DNA from: Persicobacter psychrovividus
GTDB lineage: Bacteria > Bacteroidota > Bacteroidia > Cytophagales > Cyclobacteriaceae
Length of the DNA stretch: 64,000 nucleotides
NCBI RefSeq assembly: GCF_036492425.1
Contig: NZ_AP025294.1
Span: 248,001 to 312,000 of the forward strand
Direction of reading: 5' to 3'
Shown here: piece by piece, positions 56,384 to 64,000 of the stretch
How positions within the stretch are numbered: position 1 is the first letter of the stretch
Layout of the letters: each line of letters begins with the position of its first letter
The notes under the pieces: generated by a model
Seen by the model: only the letters and a program-made list of their open reading frames with translations
Told to the model about the DNA's origin: nothing
The model's database searches: none
Position numbers and translations under genes: made by a program

Positions 56384-57126
56384 CGTTATTTTATTTTAAC
56401 CTTTTCTATAACATGGCTGTATTTTTCGCCAATTGATTTTAGCAATTCATTAATGATTCGAACTGTGTTTTTTAGACCAATATCCATTACAACAGAGTAG
56501 TGAGCATCACTTTTGGTCAGACTCGATATAAACTCAATCTCTTTCCCTTTTTTATCCTTATTCCATACACGGTGAAAATCTTGAAGAAAGTCGTTCATAG
56601 AGTTAATGGTTTCTTCAGGTACGTCCGCTTTAAAAAATACTTCTAATTCAACATCGGGAATCAATAGGTAGAAATATTCCGCATTAAACCCGAATCCATT
56701 TTTTTCTGCTTTACTTTTTTTATAAGGTGCAATATGAGGTTCTACTTTGTCTTTTAACGATTCGTCCTCCCATTTAAAATCAATTGAGTCAGAAGATACT
56801 TCACTTTTGTGAGCAAGTTCAAGTTCAAGTCCTATTTGATTAGTCTTCCAACTTATAGTTGTTGGTATAGACCATGAAGTTGGAGTTATAAACTCAATAG
56901 TGGCTATAACTTTGTCCTTTTCTTTTCGGATGTCCATAGGTATCATGCCAACCATTAGTTGAAAATTGTGTTTTTGAAATTGTTTAATTCCAGTGTTATC
57001 ACCTTTTTCCAATAGTTGTTGACTCAATTCTTTCTTGAAGGACTGGTGTAATTCTCCACCAAACTCATCAAAAAACATTGTCCAATCATATGCCATGTAT
57101 ATCTTTTTTTAATGTTGCCCAACGGT
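56188..57126 (-). repeat. Duplicated cassette, copy 1
   Basis: The 939 bp here match 59261-60199 with no difference that I found. The duplicated segment runs from one attC cleavage point to the next, i.e. exactly one cassette (gene plus site). Confidence 0.88.
56386..57096 (-). CDS. Duplicated cassette protein of unknown function, copy 1
   Basis: A 236-residue soluble protein starting MAYDWTMFFDEFGGELHQSF. It has alternating strands in the middle (KVIATIEFITPTSWSIPTTI) and a helical C-terminus (INELLKSIGEKYSHVIEKVK). I do not recognise the family. An identical protein is encoded at 59459-60169. A coiled helix pair and edge strands would suit a small binding protein, but no function can be assigned. 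Confidence 0.7.
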   Translation of the reverse strand: MAYDWTMFFDEFGGELHQSFKKELSQQLLEKGDNTGIKQFQKHNFQLMVGMIPMDIRKEKDKVIATIEFITPTSWSIPTTISWKTNQIGLELELAHKSEVSSDSIDFKWEDESLKDKVEPHIAPYKKSKAEKNGFGFNAEYFYLLIPDVELEVFFKADVPEETINSMNDFLQDFHRVWNKDKKGKEIEFISSLTKSDAHYSVVMDIGLKNTVRIINELLKSIGEKYSHVIEKVKIK

Positions 57127-57250
57127 CTCGGCTATGAACAGTTGGGGATTTTATGCCCTTACTTTTCGGTCTGACACCGACCTTTGTTTTATGTTTATAC
57201 TTTCGTTTTATAACTTTCGCCCCAATTGTTTATAGCCATTGTTGGCAACA
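57114..57250 (-). repeat. attC-like site d
   Basis: One of the cleanest sites: GCCCAACGGTCTCGGCTATG (plus) pairs with CAATTGTTTATAGCCATTG, with the boundary heptamer GTTGGGC on the minus strand. About 137 bp. Confidence 0.8.
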
Positions 57251-57255
57251 GTTTT

Positions 57256-58047
57256 TTATTCATAATATTCATATTGATATTCTTCTTGTCGTATCAAATC
57301 TCCTTCTCTGTCTTTAGAAATAACTTTCATCAATAGTCCATTAGAATATTCATAAATACTTTGACTGAGTACAGTTCCTTTTTTGTCGGTCTTCGTATTT
57401 TTTAAAATCTGACCGATTTTGTTCCGTTCGTATTGAAAAATGATTGAATCCATATTTTGATAAACAAATTCACCATTTTCATACTTATACTTCAGTTTGT
57501 TATCAGCGTTAAATCCAAAGACTATTTTCCCTTTCTTTTTATAGAAGAATTCTATTTCGTTGTCAATATTGGTGACTTTACTTATTCGATTTTTTTTATA
57601 ATGGTAGAATTGGGATTCCTCTAATAAAAAGTCAGCTGAGTTTGAACTTTTATAAAAATCCCGGCTTTTTATAAGTCTATTGTCAGAATCATATTCGTAT
57701 TCGGTAAGGTCCTGGTCGTTTTCGTCTAACCAAGTCCATTCAGTTCGAATAGTTTGATGGTTGTCATTATACTTATAATTGACTTCCCAAGCTGCTGTTG
57801 AGTTATTATAAAATTCTTTTTCCCACACTATATCTCCATTTTTTGCGAAATTTTGAATTAGCTCAACATAGTTTTCTTTAATATCTCCTTTTTTGTCAAA
57901 TTCCTTAGTAAGAACTTTTAATGACTTTACTTTATTATTCCTAAAAATTTCGTGGTACGAATTATCCAAATCATAGAAATCCTTTTCCTGTCCAAAAGAT
58001 AAAACTGGAATTAAAAGAAGTAATATGAAGTTTAGTGTTTGGTTCAT
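57256..58047 (-). CDS. Secreted cassette protein with repeated Tyr/Glu-rich strands
   Basis: A 263-residue protein. The signal peptide MNQTLNFILLLLIPVLSFGQ is clear. The mature part has repeated short strands such as TEYEYDSDNRLIKSRDFY and SIYEYSNGLLMKVISKD, reminiscent of YD or MORN-like beta repeats. The start lies ~7 bp from attC site e, so the leader is very short. Function unknown. Being exported, it differs from the other cassette genes. Confidence 0.65.
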   Translation of the reverse strand: MNQTLNFILLLLIPVLSFGQEKDFYDLDNSYHEIFRNNKVKSLKVLTKEFDKKGDIKENYVELIQNFAKNGDIVWEKEFYNNSTAAWEVNYKYNDNHQTIRTEWTWLDENDQDLTEYEYDSDNRLIKSRDFYKSSNSADFLLEESQFYHYKKNRISKVTNIDNEIEFFYKKKGKIVFGFNADNKLKYKYENGEFVYQNMDSIIFQYERNKIGQILKNTKTDKKGTVLSQSIYEYSNGLLMKVISKDREGDLIRQEEYQYEYYE

Positions 58048-58053
58048 TCAAAT

Positions 58054-58244
58054 TGGTGCCAACGGTGTGTATATGGTGCGATGGGGATTTGATCCTGCCG
58101 AAGCTGGCGGTTTATTTCCAAGCCCAAGTTTTGAATCTGTTATATTTGCTCTGCTAAACCGATTCAAAACTTGGGCGATGGTTGATTTGGATTTGAGGTT
58201 TCATCACCCACAGAACCCCCTGTGCACTATATATAGTGTTATCT
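58054..58244 (-). repeat. attC-like site e
   Basis: Arms GTGTATATGGTGCGATGGGG (~58066) and CCCCCTGTGCACTATATATAG (split around 58216-58238) pair. The centre contains the inverted pair CCAAGTTTTGAATC / GATTCAAAACTTGG. The left arm is the same as the half site at 62075. Confidence 0.75.
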
Positions 58245-58246
58245 CT

Positions 58247-58695
58247 TTTTCATCGTTCCTAATTTCATAGAATCGATGAGTTTTGTTCTGATAGTCTAAT
58301 CGTCTTTCTATTCACGTAACTTATTATAAAATATAGGTTTCGATTTATTGATGTTAGGTGCGTCCAATTTTTACGTTTAGCGATCACCGTTGTTGAAAAA
58401 AATGTATGAAAGTCTGCGGCTTGAAACCATTTATGGTCACACTAAATTGAATTGAAAAAATGCTGAATCACGTTTAGCTGATATTCGATTTTTTACTTTG
58501 TAAATCGGAAGCCAAAAACCATTTATGGTCAATCTAATATTTTTGAAATTCCCAACCCTTCCGACACCCCAATTTTCAAAACAACGCTGAGTTAATTTTG
58601 ACAAACTCTTGTTATACTTCTATTTATTAACACTTTACCTTAAAGTATTCACGCATATGTTCATTCTGATGACCAAGATAGACCGCTATTTTTAG
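58247..58695 (-). other. Cassette without an evident gene
   Basis: About 450 bp between two attC-like sites with stops in all frames. It contains ACCATTTATGGTCA twice (near 58428 and 58519), a short hairpin motif. A decayed gene or a non-coding cassette (promoter or small RNA) are both possible. Confidence 0.5.
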
Positions 58696-58698
58696 CAG

Positions 58699-58887
58699 AG
58701 ATAACGGTGTGTATATAGTGCGCAGGGGATTTTATCCTTCCAAAGCTGGCGGTTTATTTCCAAGCCCAAGTTTTGAATCTGTTTTATTTGCTCTGCTAAA
58801 TCGATTCGAAACTTGGGCGATGGCTGATCTGAATATGAGGTTTCATCACCCACCAAAACCCCTGTGCGCTATATATAGTGTTGTTCC
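58699..58887 (-). repeat. attC-like site f
   Basis: Arms GTGTGTATATAGTGCGCAGG and CCTGTGCGCTATATATAGTG pair almost perfectly. The centre is closely related to that of site e, including the CCAAGTTTTGAATC palindrome. Confidence 0.78.
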
Positions 58888-59048
58888 TTGTCTTTACGTC
58901 TTGCTTTAAGACTATGATTTTGTTATATCGATTTTCGTTGTTGCAACTTTCAACAACATTACAACCCGCTAATCTTTTCACCCAATCAATTATCACACGG
59001 CTGTGTTTTCAATCTATTTTAATTTTGCTCGATAACAAATGCTAAGGA

Positions 59049-59231
59049 TTACCCCCCTTCTATATTCTTGAGCAAAATCCCTGTTGTAGTCGAGTCAATT
59101 TTAATTTTTGATACGTCTGAAGCATTTGAGTCTGCTCCTCTCCTACCAATCAAGTTTTCTACTACTGTTGAATCACTGCTTCGTTTTGATGATGATTGAA
59201 ATTTTGGTATCCTCGTTTCGTTCTGTTTGTT
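59049..59231 (-). pseudogene. Remnant of a cassette gene
   Basis: About 60 codons reading STVVENLIGRRGADSNASDV and ending GILLKNIEGG, without an ATG between the attC site and the frame. Probably the 3' end of a lost gene. The rest of this cassette (58888-59048) has no gene that I can see. The first 34 bp of the cassette recur at 63612-63645. Confidence 0.35.
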
Positions 59232-59258
59232 GAAATCTGATGACCGACGTGGATTGGG

Positions 59259-59457
59259 AACAACGTTCTGTGTATGGACAGTAGGGCAGATTCGAAGCAC
59301 TTCACTTTCGGTTTACCACTAAGCCAAAACAAACGTTTTTGCTTTTAATTTTCTTTTTGTTAAACGTCAAAACTTTGTTTTGGCGTTGCCTGCTCAAAGA
59401 ACAGGTCTTTCAATTTATCTCCAAACGCCCTATTGGCTATACACTTTGTTGGGCAAC
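59259..59457 (-). repeat. attC-like site g (copy of site c)
   Basis: Same sequence as site c, carried along by duplication of the whole cassette. Confidence 0.78.
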
Positions 59458-60199
59458 GTTATTTTATTTTAACCTTTTCTATAACATGGCTGTATTTTTC
59501 GCCAATTGATTTTAGCAATTCATTAATGATTCGAACTGTGTTTTTTAGACCAATATCCATTACAACAGAGTAGTGAGCATCACTTTTGGTCAGACTCGAT
59601 ATAAACTCAATCTCTTTCCCTTTTTTATCCTTATTCCATACACGGTGAAAATCTTGAAGAAAGTCGTTCATAGAGTTAATGGTTTCTTCAGGTACGTCCG
59701 CTTTAAAAAATACTTCTAATTCAACATCGGGAATCAATAGGTAGAAATATTCCGCATTAAACCCGAATCCATTTTTTTCTGCTTTACTTTTTTTATAAGG
59801 TGCAATATGAGGTTCTACTTTGTCTTTTAACGATTCGTCCTCCCATTTAAAATCAATTGAGTCAGAAGATACTTCACTTTTGTGAGCAAGTTCAAGTTCA
59901 AGTCCTATTTGATTAGTCTTCCAACTTATAGTTGTTGGTATAGACCATGAAGTTGGAGTTATAAACTCAATAGTGGCTATAACTTTGTCCTTTTCTTTTC
60001 GGATGTCCATAGGTATCATGCCAACCATTAGTTGAAAATTGTGTTTTTGAAATTGTTTAATTCCAGTGTTATCACCTTTTTCCAATAGTTGTTGACTCAA
60101 TTCTTTCTTGAAGGACTGGTGTAATTCTCCACCAAACTCATCAAAAAACATTGTCCAATCATATGCCATGTATATCTTTTTTTAATGTTGCCCAACGGT
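59261..60199 (-). repeat. Duplicated cassette, copy 2
   Basis: 939 bp matching 56188-57126. The flanks on both sides differ from those of copy 1, starting exactly at the attC boundary heptamers. Confidence 0.88.
59459..60169 (-). CDS. Duplicated cassette protein of unknown function, copy 2
   Basis: Identical in protein sequence to the gene at 56386-57096 (236 residues, MAYDWTMFFDEFGG...). Identity without silent changes points to a recent copying event, by integrase-type cassette movement or by recombination between attC sites. Confidence 0.7.
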   Translation of the reverse strand: MAYDWTMFFDEFGGELHQSFKKELSQQLLEKGDNTGIKQFQKHNFQLMVGMIPMDIRKEKDKVIATIEFITPTSWSIPTTISWKTNQIGLELELAHKSEVSSDSIDFKWEDESLKDKVEPHIAPYKKSKAEKNGFGFNAEYFYLLIPDVELEVFFKADVPEETINSMNDFLQDFHRVWNKDKKGKEIEFISSLTKSDAHYSVVMDIGLKNTVRIINELLKSIGEKYSHVIEKVKIK

Positions 60200-60325
60200 T
60201 TAGGCTATGATTTCGTTGTGGAAATTGTCTGCAGACATTTCCGCTTATGGAACCATGCCGGATTAAATGTAATTAAGTTTAAGTTTAGGACAAAGCCACA
60301 ATGAATTATAGCCATTGTTGTGTGT
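60187..60325 (-). repeat. attC-like site h
   Basis: GCCCAACGGTTTAGGCTATG (plus) pairs with AATTATAGCCATTGTTGTG. Boundary heptamer GTTGGGC on the minus strand. About 139 bp. Confidence 0.78.
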
Positions 60326-60329
60326 AGTA

Positions 60330-61097
60330 TTATCTCCATAGTCTTTTCCACCACGGTGTCTTAGACTCTAATTTGTTTTCGTTTGACTCGATAATTATTT
60401 CTTTCTCAATGCTCTTTATTTCAGAGTTGATATTATCTTTTTTAAGTTCAATTTCAGAATAATAATTGGCAGATTCTTTAAATTTTAAATAGTCTTTTTC
60501 ATTTTCAAAATAAATGAATTGAATCCACTCTTCACATATATAAAGTAAATGACCTTTTATAAGCGCTCCATTCAATTTGGGCAATAATTCTTTTAAGATA
60601 AAACTTGATTTAAGTGTTCCATCTTCGAAATAGTCATCATGAGTTATTTTATATATGTTATCATTAACACTGAACTCTAACGTGACTGATGTTTGATTCT
60701 TATTTTCATCATAAGTTGATTCACTTATTATTTTGTAGACAAAATTATTCTTAGTAATTCTGCTAATTTCAGACAGCATTTTTGATAACGTATTTTCTTT
60801 TGATTCTGAAAAATAATTTTCAAATACAAAAGTTGCTATGTCATTACTTAGGTATTCATCTACACTATCAAATGATTTATTAGTTTTACCTCCTAATTCT
60901 CTAATAATAATATCAACGTAATAATTTTCTGAGAAGAAAGATGGAATTGTCAGATCAATATACCCTTTTTCAGTAGTGTTTACATAAAGTTTTAAATCTC
61001 TATAAAGGCAGTCCAAGTGGTCTTGGTTATAATTGATATTCAGCTCACTAATTTGGTTCAGTAATTTGGTGAAATTTTTATCTTCTTTATAAGTCAT
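60330..61097 (-). CDS. Cassette protein of unknown function
   Basis: About 255 residues from the ATG at 61097 (MTYKEDKNFTKLLNQISELN). An earlier ATG at 61133 would read through the attC-like site and is less likely. It is a soluble, acidic protein with alternating helices and strands, and ends with the basic segment TPWWKRLWR. No family recognised. Stop 5 bp from site h. Confidence 0.6.
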   Translation of the reverse strand: MTYKEDKNFTKLLNQISELNINYNQDHLDCLYRDLKLYVNTTEKGYIDLTIPSFFSENYYVDIIIRELGGKTNKSFDSVDEYLSNDIATFVFENYFSESKENTLSKMLSEISRITKNNFVYKIISESTYDENKNQTSVTLEFSVNDNIYKITHDDYFEDGTLKSSFILKELLPKLNGALIKGHLLYICEEWIQFIYFENEKDYLKFKESANYYSEIELKKDNINSEIKSIEKEIIIESNENKLESKTPWWKRLWR

Positions 61098-61126
61098 TAT
61101 AGAATTATTTATACAGTCATTTATTA

Positions 61127-61262
61127 CACACAACGGCTCGAATATATGTAGTGCGGGATTTCAAGGCACTTCACTTTCAAACCGCTACTTTATCTATTAA
61201 TTGATCTAATGTTTAAATTAATTAAATCACCCCGCATTACGTATATTTATTGTTGTGGGTAT
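61127..61262 (-). repeat. attC-like site i
   Basis: Arms ACACAACGGCTCGAATATAT and ATATTTATTGTTGTG pair, extended by GTAGTGCGGG / CCCGCATTAC. About 136 bp. Confidence 0.75.
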
Positions 61263-61267
61263 GTTGC

Positions 61268-61587
61268 TTATTCATTTGTTTCAATTATTTCAGCTTCTCC
61301 AATCCGATTTGCTCCTTCATGAATCCACCAAATCCTACCAATTGAGATGAAACTTCTAATGTCGAATAAATCCAGAAATTCTATTTTCACAATGGAAGAT
61401 TCTCCTAGCAAAATCCATTCTCTATTATTAAAAGTAATCTGCCCGATATACGTTTGTTTTAATTTACCATTCTCATATTCGAAACATGATTTGGTCTATA
61501 TTCTGTTTTAATTCCAGTTACTCGACCACCTTTGTCAGTCGAGTAAAGTGTCAATTTTGCTTTTATATCAAAAGAGCCTGTACGCAT
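61268..61587 (-). pseudogene. Cassette gene related to EF-Tu C-terminal domain, frameshifted
   Basis: It reads MRTGSFDIKAKLTLYSTDKG and YRPNHV. The frame is then lost near 61482, where one T appears to be missing, and resumes as YENGKLKQTYIGQITF... to IGEAEIIETNE. The joined product (~106 residues) has the layout of an elongation-factor Tu C-terminal beta barrel (GYRPxH, then IREGxRxIGxG-like WIHEGANRIGEAEI). Small free-standing relatives occur in Bacteroidota cassettes. Second gene of its cassette, five bases after the preceding stop. Confidence 0.6.
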
Positions 61588-61592
61588 AAATT

Positions 61593-62057
61593 TTATTCTC
61601 TTTTACTGAATTTATCCCAATACAATCGACAAATCGATTCAAGCTCCTCAATTGTCATAACGTTTTTATTATGGTCAAATAGTCTAAAATCATTTGCAGA
61701 TATAATTAAATTTCCGCCACAATAGTCCAAGTCTGTATCATGTTGATTGCACGTAATCAAAACGTAATCATCTTCAATTTCAGAGGATAATATTTCCAAA
61801 TCCACTTTTAAATACTCTTCATGGCTTTTGAATTCAATTTTCTTTAAGTCAATTGGATTCATCCATGGGTCAAAATCCAGTTTGTTTACACAAATCAAGT
61901 CGACATAAAAATTTTCAAAGTCTGGATTAATCAATTCTGCCAGATAATTACATTGAATGGTCAAGATCAATTTATTTAAATCACCTTGACAATCAACAAT
62001 TCCTCCATCATGAAAAATTGAGAAAACATCTCTTATATTGTTAATCATAGTATCCAT
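61593..62057 (-). CDS. Cassette protein of unknown function (immunity-like composition)
   Basis: A 154-residue acidic soluble protein starting MDTMINNIRDVFSIFHDGGI (a second Met at 62048 is an alternative start). The rich Asp/Glu content and size resemble immunity proteins of contact-dependent toxins, but there is no specific motif. First gene of a two-gene cassette with the frameshifted EF-Tu-like gene. Confidence 0.6.
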   Translation of the reverse strand: MDTMINNIRDVFSIFHDGGIVDCQGDLNKLILTIQCNYLAELINPDFENFYVDLICVNKLDFDPWMNPIDLKKIEFKSHEEYLKVDLEILSSEIEDDYVLITCNQHDTDLDYCGGNLIISANDFRLFDHNKNVMTIEELESICRLYWDKFSKRE

Positions 62058-62074
62058 GTGCGTTTCTCGAAATT

Positions 62075-62113
62075 ACCCACAACGGTGTGTATATGGTGCG
62101 ATGGGGATTTGAT
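62075..62113 (-). repeat. attC-like site j, one arm only
   Basis: CAACGGTGTGTATATGGTGC and the following 20 bases equal the left arm of site e. The partner arm is missing. An IS element begins at 62114. Confidence 0.65.
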
Positions 62114-63608
62114 TAGCCTGTCGAATATTTTCAAAAAACATGTACACGAGTTAAGCAGCCATTTGAACGCTCATCATTGCTTTTGCCACGGCTTCCTTAT
62201 CTTTGATTTCTGCCACTTTTACGGTGTCAAATCCTGAAACAAGTTCGGCAATTTCATTTTCTTTCACAAAAAATAAGGGAATGGTCAGCAAGTGGTTGGT
62301 GCACATTTTCTGTGGGTGGCTGCTCATTTTTGATTTGTACTTTCCGAATACGCTTTCGATGATAGCACTGCAACAAAAAGGGATGTCTTCACCAATCGTT
62401 TTATAGGTTTTATGAAAATAATGAGTGATTTTTTCTCTGAATATAGTTGGCCGATCCCCTTCGAGTTCTTCCATTTTTTGAGTTAATTTCAAAATAGTTT
62501 TGTGACTTATCCCTTCCGTTCTGCCAACCGACAATATTTCTTTGATCACTGGGGTCAAAGATATCAAATCCTTGATGAAAGGTGCGTGATCACTGATTTG
62601 GAGGAGGCTCAAAGCCACACCTTTGCTTTCTTCGGCGACAATTTTCAGCTCAGGACCGACCTTTCTAAACCACTTTTCATATTGCCCAAGCTGATGAAAC
62701 CTACAATGATGCCTTACTTTTGGAGGGGCCAAATGTGCATATTCCCCACACGCTAAATCTTTTCTGAGTTCACCAACCCATTTGATGAAATTCTTATAAT
62801 CATCTGTATCGTTATATAGATTTTTCAGTGTCCTTGATACTTCATGGGTGATATCCGAAACATGATCAAGCCCCAGCAAGGCTGTAGCCTTAAGTAAATT
62901 AGAACCTTTATCGCTTAGGACATATTGAATTTTCAGCTTCTGAACGAGTGGTTGAAGTTCCTTATAAATTACATCTGCCGACCAACCTTTTTTCGCACCA
63001 AGATAAACCAAGTGACAGTCCTCAAAACGTAATGTACGCTGCTGGTCAGAAACCGACACAGGAACGGCAAGTACCAAAAACAATTTCTTCCCGTTGAATG
63101 AAATGCTTTCATCACAAATCAAAACACATGGCCGCTCAGGTGAAAATGGTTCGATGGCCTGCATTCCTGCTTTTTTTAACCAATTATCAATCGTCGAATG
63201 GTCAGGGCATTTACTATCTATGTGCATTTGTTGAATGAAAATACGCAATACCGTCTCACTATCACGAAGACTCATGCTGGTTTCAGTATGTAAAATTAAA
63301 GCCAAAGTAATAATGGCCGAACAGTAGCTGTGGTGCTTGATTTTTTTCCCACCAAACTCCGACTTGTTTTTAGACTTTTCCTCTTTGTACTTCTTTTCCC
63401 AAAAAGAAGCCCGAGCCTTATACCTTTTAATTTTGATACTGTCGTTTCGCCTTTTTCGTTTGGCTCTTTCTGTTGACTTTTTCTTTTTTAGAGATTGTTT
63501 GTTATTTTTAAAACTCAAAGCGATTCTGGTAAGGTTGAATGACGGTTTGGACACTCAAATTTAACCTTTTTTCTGGAATCGCTTTTTTTGTGAATTTTCG
63601 ACAGGCTA
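62114..63608 (-). mobile_element. IS element of unassigned family in the cassette array
   Basis: A 1495-bp element with terminal inverted repeats TAGCCTGTCGAA at both ends and one transposase gene. The attC-like arm to its left has no partner to its right, so the insertion is associated with loss of flanking DNA. I see no target duplication. Confidence 0.75.
62151..63554 (-). CDS. DDE-type transposase, family not assigned
   Basis: A 467-residue protein. The basic N-terminus (LKKKKSTERAKRKRRNDSIK) suits DNA binding. A possible acidic triad is Asp in VLICDESISFNGKK, Asp in YVLSDKGSNLLKA, and Glu in SAIIESVFGKYKSKM. The spacing fits an RNase-H-like DDE transposase with an insertion between the second Asp and the Glu. 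I cannot place it in IS66, IS4, ISL3 or IS1182 from memory. The frame is intact. Confidence 0.78.
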   Translation of the reverse strand: MSKPSFNLTRIALSFKNNKQSLKKKKSTERAKRKRRNDSIKIKRYKARASFWEKKYKEEKSKNKSEFGGKKIKHHSYCSAIITLALILHTETSMSLRDSETVLRIFIQQMHIDSKCPDHSTIDNWLKKAGMQAIEPFSPERPCVLICDESISFNGKKLFLVLAVPVSVSDQQRTLRFEDCHLVYLGAKKGWSADVIYKELQPLVQKLKIQYVLSDKGSNLLKATALLGLDHVSDITHEVSRTLKNLYNDTDDYKNFIKWVGELRKDLACGEYAHLAPPKVRHHCRFHQLGQYEKWFRKVGPELKIVAEESKGVALSLLQISDHAPFIKDLISLTPVIKEILSVGRTEGISHKTILKLTQKMEELEGDRPTIFREKITHYFHKTYKTIGEDIPFCCSAIIESVFGKYKSKMSSHPQKMCTNHLLTIPLFFVKENEIAELVSGFDTVKVAEIKDKEAVAKAMMSVQMAA

Positions 63609-63636
63609 GGCGAAATCTGATGACCGACGTGGATTG

Positions 63637-63770
63637 GGAACAACGGTTTGCATATGGCTTGTGGCGGTTTCGAAGCACTTTCCTGTCCACCGAGACCAAA
63701 GCTGGCTACAGAGCGAAAACCTTGCTAGCAGCCGTTCACCCGCCATAAGCTATATGCGTTGTTGTGGTGC
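63637..63770 (-). repeat. attC-like site k
   Basis: Arms CAACGGTTTGCATATGGCTT and AAGCTATATGCGTTGTTG pair, extended by GTGGCGG / CCGCCAT. About 134 bp. Confidence 0.78.
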
Positions 63771-63776
63771 GTTTTT

Positions 63777-64000
63777 TTATTCTTCTATAATTAATGAATC
63801 AACAATTTTCCAATGTCCGTTAATTCTATTTAATCTCATGTTTATTGTAATTCCTTCAACTGGATAGTCCATTTGCAGTCTCAAATTGTCTCCACCATAA
63901 GTCCAATCACCAATGTTCAAATAAGCATTAATTTTCTTCTCTTTAATGGTCAGTTCGTCCATGACTTGAACTTGTTGTCCAAATTTCTGTAGTCCATTTA
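63777..64000 (-). CDS. Cassette protein of unknown function (5' end outside window)
   Basis: The frame is open to the window edge. The visible part reads NGLQKFGQQVQVMDELTIKE, then INAYLNIGDWTYGGDNLRLQ, and ends GHWKIVDSLIIEE. It looks like a small beta-rich fold with a final strand, similar in shape to NTF2-like proteins, but this is only an impression. Stop 6 bp from site k. The Met at 63962 is probably internal. Confidence 0.6.
   Translation of the reverse strand, partial: NGLQKFGQQVQVMDELTIKEKKINAYLNIGDWTYGGDNLRLQMDYPVEGITINMRLNRINGHWKIVDSLIIEE

Larger units (their letters stand above)
52398..64000 (-). repeat. attC-like cassette array without visible integrase
   Basis: At least ten minus-strand cassettes, each a short gene or gene pair followed by an imperfect palindrome of 130-200 bp. 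On the minus strand the better sites begin with GCCCAAC-type and end with GTTGGGC-type heptamers, matching the integron attC rule RYYYAAC...GTTRRRY. The outer stems pair over ~20 nt with mismatches, and the centres differ in length and sequence. All genes have the same direction and are mostly unknown. No IntI-like gene lies in the window, so this fits a CALIN or a distal part of a chromosomal integron. Confidence 0.75.

Noticed and set aside
58025-58909. Plus-strand frames across attC-like sites e and f
   Set aside because: They lie inside the palindromes and resemble each other only because the sites do.
52398-64000. CRISPR array
   Set aside because: The repeats are long, imperfect palindromes with genes between them, not short identical direct repeats with uniform spacers. 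No cas genes are present.
1-64000. tRNA or rRNA genes
   Set aside because: I saw no cloverleaf with a GGTTCGAATCC-type arm in a plausible context and no rRNA signature.

Overview
The window looks like a Bacteroidota (Cytophagales-like) chromosome. The DNA is AT-rich, purine-rich ribosome binding sites are largely absent, and there are several lipoprotein signals. The families present (FISUMP lipoprotein, Bacteroidota-type extracellular contractile injection system, DUF6985- and DUF5908-like proteins) fit that group. I cannot name the species from the sequence.

Layout. 1-5352: the end of a FISUMP-domain lipoprotein gene, about 2.1 kb without a convincing gene, a frameshifted IS1182-type element and a hairpin-rich spacer. 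5353-16668 (minus strand): a tandem array of about 1.9-kb units. Each unit pairs the C-terminal ~250 codons of a large protein with a leucine-rich-repeat (LRR) lipoprotein gene. 15922-19923: the single full-length 1333-residue protein, with LysM-like segments, that heads the array. 20245-33505 (minus strand): contractile injection genes (tape measure, a protein of unknown family, Pvc16-type cap) in a run with a GH18 hydrolase. Upstream of these are an nSTAND1-WD40 NTPase and a large membrane protein with a cyclic-nucleotide-binding-like end. 34369-47265 (plus strand): a compact operon for sheath, two tube proteins, a DUF5908-like protein, a CIS_tube/LysM protein, a VgrG-like spike, PAAR tip, gp25-like wedge, two large baseplate proteins, a fibre-like protein and a 50-residue protein. 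47307-52395: an IS630-type element into which an IS21 element and a second IS630 copy have inserted. 52398-64000: small, mostly unknown minus-strand genes separated by imperfect palindromes resembling integron attC sites. This cassette array has no visible integrase and carries an intact IS1182 copy and another DDE element.

The divergent blocks at 20-34 kb and 34-47 kb together encode most parts of an extracellular contractile injection system (Afp/PVC/AlgoCIS type): tube, sheath, baseplate, spike, tip, tape measure and cap. I saw no Afp15-type AAA+ ATPase and no classical Afp13 fibre. The 1333-residue protein follows the tape measure gene on the same strand, so it may be cargo or a surface component of the machine, but this is inferred from position.

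The most unusual feature is the 5.3-16.7 kb array. One expressed gene pair is followed by five downstream copies of [protein C-terminus + LRR lipoprotein]. Four of the copies begin in frame directly after the stop codon of the preceding LRR gene and have no ATG of their own. The copies are conserved at both ends and variable in the middle, across the junction of the two genes. The LRR genes are mosaics of one another. This is the layout expected of a silent-cassette system that swaps a protein tip and its partner together by homologous recombination.
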